Assembly (NCBI GenBank): GCA_963082975.1
Contig: OY720350.1
Coordinates: 10,187,488-10,251,487 of the forward strand
From: Labia minor
Lineage: Eukaryota > Arthropoda > Insecta > Dermaptera > Spongiphoridae
Reading direction: 5' to 3'
DNA: 64,000 nucleotides
The translations under genes and the position numbers were made by a program. Below the pieces are notes generated by a model. That model had not been told where the DNA came from. It worked only from the letters and a program-made list of their open reading frames with translations, and ran no database searches. The first letter of the stretch is position 1, and every line of letters begins with the position of its first letter. Positions 60,398 to 64,000 of the stretch are shown one piece after another.

Positions 60398-62156
60398 TCA
60401 AAACATGGTTAATTATATTTAAAATCCAATCTAATATACATATATTAAAATGAAATCTGATGATGTTTGCATAGTATTTTTTTAATTGAATGTTTAAAAG
60501 TTGAAAAGTTTAAACACATTTGATTTGATTTTTTGTTTATGTCCACATCTTCTTAAAATCTTATTGACCATATGAGATTAGATTTTAAATAATTTACAAT
60601 TTTACCAATTTTATTAATAATAAGCATGTTGTTTCTAAAATATTTTATAAGTATTATTTATATTATAATTATAATTGGTTGTGTGTAGGATTATAGATGA
60701 CGGTAAATAGGATCGGATTGTGATAAAATACATAATTAAATCTGTTGACTGGCGAAGGTACAGAAGACAAGAGGAAAGGGGAAGATTTTTTTTTAATAAG
60801 TGCTGAAGGCCTCTATTCAGCAAAAAGTGCCTCTGAAAGAAGGCGATCATGCGTGAGAGGAGAGTCGAACCTGAACCATTTTGACGGCCGAGGATCTGCT
60901 CTGCACGGGACCAATCCTTTCCATTCCTTTCTTTTTTTTATTGAATATTAAATCCTCAGAAGATTAAGAGTCACTTTTTTGTATATCTATCTTTCAGGTT
61001 CAAAATAAAATTGGTTTTTTTTATTAAGACACAAAGTTTCAAAGACCAATCGTTAAGAAAATTTATAAAAATATTTATATTATAAATTATCATTATTACA
61101 TATTATTAGTATGAAATGCACTATTAAGGAGAAAAAAAAATATTAATTGTAAAATTTTAGCAACCAATGGCACAGTAAAGAAAAAATAACGAAAGATGAA
61201 AGAGAAGAAACAAACAGGTAAGTCAAAATAAAAAAAAAAAAATTTGTTTTTGTTTTGTTTAATTGTTAATTGATAGGTTATTTGGAGTCATCATTTCAAT
61301 AAATATTTAATAAATAATAACTGATCTTTCTTATTTGATATTTGATATTAATAATTTATAATTTTACGTATATAATATTTTAGGGTATTAAACAAATAAA
61401 TAACTGTAAAAATATAAAATTCATACTCATTAAATGATAAAAATCGGAAGAAATATAATTATTGACCAAATCAATTAATTTATCAATAAGTATCTTTACG
61501 ATTGGTTCGAAATATAAAGTAAAGTTTCATTAAAGAAACATAAATAAATAAACAAGTTAGAATGTCGAGTTATGCAAAATAATATAAATAAAAATTTCAT
61601 TGCAAGTAATTATTTATTATAGCGATTTTATTAACTTATAATTAAGCAGTAAAAAGAAAATTAATGAGATTAAAAAAAAAAAAATAGAAAATTATTTATT
61701 TGAAATAGGCTAAGTTTGAATAAATAATTAAAAAAAATTCTTAACAATAATAAATTTTCAAGATAGATAGGTTATTAATTTTTACTCCAAGATACAAATA
61801 CATTTATAAATATGGTTATGTTCTTTTAAAACTTAAGAGTAGAAATAAATTAATTAATAAATTTAAAAAAATTAATTTAGTCCCTATATTTGGATATTTG
61901 ACCTCAAAATTCAGTTCAATAGAAAAGTTATTAAAAAAAATCTCCTCAAATTTTTTAAATTTTATTTATGTATGTGAAGAGCATCTTATTCGGATTTGAG
62001 AAATATGCATTTCAATAAAATTGAGGACCTCAACCTATTGGGGAAGGGATTCAAAAGGTATGAGATTAGACAGAGAATAGAATGTATAAATTTAATTCAT
62101 ATAAAACTTTAAATTATAAATTAATTTTCAGTATTATAAAATTCATAGTTTTAGAG
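60398..62156. other. Intergenic DNA with a GC-richer island
   Basis: Bases about 60745-60930 are distinctly GC-richer and contain a 68-codon frame (60745-60951) that I do not recognise. The remainder is AT-rich, without features. Confidence 0.45.
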
Positions 62157-63105
62157 CAGTGGTTCTTAACCTTTTTTTTTACCGCGGTACATTTTTAACG
62201 GTTTAAAAATTTGGAGGCACTCAAAGAAAAAGATAAGTGTAAAAGTTTACCATATATTGGAAAAAAGTGGTCCCAAAAACGGTTTACCTTTTTACCGACC
62301 GACGATAGTAAGGGAGGTATTGTTTTCACACCAAATTTCACATGTGGAGATTTTTACATATCTCCACGAATCATGCATTTTCTAAACAGAAAAAAGTATT
62401 TTTAGCATGATGTCTGTCCGTCCGTCTGTCCGTCTGTCCGTCCGTCTGTCCGTCCGTATAGATGTGTACAGCCTGAACGGCTCAACCGATTTTGATGAAA
62501 TTTGGTATATTTACTTAATGCATCAGTGGGATGAATTGATCAACTTTTGGTGCAAATCCGTGAACCGGAAGTGGTAGTATTAGCGATCGATGATAGGAAG
62601 GGAAGGGTTATTTTCACACCAAATTTCACATGAGGAGATTTTTTTATATATCACCACGAATCATGCACTTTGTATTGGTTTTATCCTCGGGAAAATCATA
62701 TTTATTAGTTTTTTCTTGATTTAAAATTATATGATGTCATCCAGCCATTCATGACGTCACAGCCTGGTCTTACATATAAATATATACATATATTATAAAT
62801 AAAATAAAATTAAAAATATTTATGTTATATGCCTATATGTTTTTTATTACATTAATAGATATATTAAAATTATTTGAAATTGTTTCTGTAGCTGGAAATT
62901 AATTTACTTCAAACAGTCGGTCGGTTCGGACCTGGCCACAGGTCAACTTATTTTGGAATCATATTGAAAAAATTTAGAAACAGTCGGAAATGTTTAAGAG
63001 CCTAGTCCCAAAAACGTTTTACCTTTTTTTTAGAACCAAATTGAAAAAATTTAGAAAAAAAAGTCGGAAGTCATAATCTCGCGGCACACTGGTTGAGAAT
63101 CACCG
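62157..63105 (+). mobile_element. hAT MITE with nested HINE
   Basis: The ends CAGTGGTTCTTAACC and GGTTGAGAATCACCG are flanked by a perfect 8-bp direct repeat TTTTAGAG (62149-62156 and 63106-63113). It is a relative of the CAGTGATTCTCAACC family. Two core copies follow the insertion on the right, each after GTCCCAAAAACG-type sequence. A family B element interrupts it at 62294-62945. Confidence 0.9.
62294..62945 (+). mobile_element. HINE/Helentron-like element, family B, copy 3 (nested)
   Basis: The best-kept family B copy. The 5' end is ACCGACCGACGATAGTAAGG, and AGTCGGTCGGT lies just inside the 3' end, followed by the perfect hairpin GACCTG-GCCA-CAGGTC. A tract of about ten GTCC/GTCT units lies at about 62413-62456, followed by GTATAGATGTGTACA. 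It is nearly identical to copy 2 over most of its length. The 5' flank ends in T. Confidence 0.82.
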
Positions 63106-63920
63106 TTTTAGAGGAAGGATGAAGAAGAGGGTAGAAAACAAAAAAAAACTTTCTTTTAAAGATCACAATTTATTAATAGAATTATCAAAGAAAGAAGATT
63201 AAGTTGAAAAAAATCGTGTTAGAGAGATTAGATTAGATAGAACTTGAAAAAGATTGGACTGAATCGACAACAAAGAAATGAGATTCTTGGAAAGTTTTCT
63301 TACACACAAAAGGTAAGTAATTCTAATACTTTTATTATTTAGAAAAAAAGACGCGGAACTTTCAAAAAGTGAAAAATACCGCAATTTTTTTAGATATATA
63401 TATATATATATATATATTATTATATTTATAATAAATAATTACTAAAAAGTTTAAAAATAAATATAATTTTATTTTGAAATATTTACAATATTTTATTTAA
63501 ATGATAAGAAAATAAATTATTTGCATATGTAATACTTAATTATTAAAAATAAAATAAATGGATTATTCATGATAAATTAAATAAAATGATATCCCTAAGT
63601 TATCGGGATTTTTTTTTTAAGTAAAGTACTACTATTGCTTTCAAGATTTAATATCAATTAAATCACATTGCAAGTATACTTTTTAAATAGATGTGATAAA
63701 TTTCAATAGGAGGTTCTCTAAAGAACTCGATTAAAAAGAACATATACAAAAAAAAAAAAAAAAATAAATAAATAATAATAACAAAAAAAAAAGAAACAAC
63801 TGTAACCATTTCATGATGTCATTGAAGATCTCCAGTTACAGAAAGAAGTCAATTCAAAAAACAAGTTTCACCTATTGAAGAGAAATTCCCTTCAACAATT
63901 ATCATTAGGCGTTAGACCGC

Positions 63921-63951
<31 letters not shown>

Positions 63952-64000
63952 ATGTTGATGTTGATGATTCACGCTGCTTCAAAGAAATAAGAAAGAAAAA
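63106..64000. other. AT-rich intergenic DNA
   Basis: No gene. A TA tract lies at about 63394-63417 and a GAT trinucleotide tract of ten units at 63921-63950. Confidence 0.5.
63921..63950. repeat. (GAT)10 microsatellite
   Basis: Ten perfect GAT units, followed by interrupted TTGATG repeats. Confidence 0.95.

Noticed and set aside
63921-63950. Regular repeats considered as a CRISPR-like or satellite array
   Set aside because: It is a plain trinucleotide microsatellite, and CRISPR is not expected in an insect genome.

Overview
This is a strongly AT-rich stretch of an insect nuclear genome. The insect origin follows from a single-exon Toll receptor of the Toll-7/18-wheeler clade, a tRNA-Gly(TCC) of metazoan type, and remnants of mariner, Tigger/pogo, hAT and non-LTR elements. 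The order cannot be fixed from the window. The very AT-rich noncoding DNA and element mix would suit a parasitoid wasp or another hymenopteran, but that is only an impression.

Layout. Bases 1-35,600 hold one isolated tRNA-Gly gene (1,049-1,120) and otherwise mobile-element remnants, palindromes, microsatellites and low-complexity AT DNA. A GC- and CpG-richer 5' leader (about 35,640-36,040) with four short upstream ORFs precedes the only convincing protein-coding gene, the 1,251-residue Toll-7/18w-like receptor (36,041-39,796, + strand). A very AT-rich 3' untranslated region follows. From about 41,660 to the end there is again no gene, only transposable elements in AT-rich DNA.

Mobile elements dominate the interpretable signal. 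(1) Two families look like non-autonomous Helentron/Helitron2 elements (HINE or DINE-1 type). Each has a short 5' inverted sequence whose complement lies just inside the 3' end, then a terminal hairpin, with no target duplication and T-rich flanks. Family A has four copies and family B three. (2) Small hAT-type elements are framed by 8-bp target duplications that can be read directly at 15,860, 33,897, 44,982, 47,204, 50,179, 52,107 and 62,157. Several carry different terminal repeats but the same AT-rich core. (3) TA-flanked elements include a Tigger remnant with a CENP-B-like helix-turn-helix fragment, a pogo-like element with a family A insertion, and a Tc1-like element that has grown a double palindrome whose loop is inverted in one half. 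(4) Three mariner transposase remnants are visible, one rebuilt as a long inverted repeat of the transposase C-terminus. (5) There are two non-LTR retrotransposon tails and one tRNA-derived SINE. Nesting gives a relative history: family B lies inside two hAT elements, family A inside a pogo-like element, and a mariner inside a hAT element.

The Toll gene is intact: signal peptide, two leucine-rich-repeat blocks with cysteine-rich caps, one transmembrane helix, a TIR domain with its key motifs, and an unusual histidine-rich tail. No operon-like or pathway neighbours are present, so its job must be inferred from its family. I found no CRISPR array, phage or bacterial feature. The most interesting unexplained material is the modular hAT core, the matched architecture of the two HINE-like families, and the large recent palindromes.
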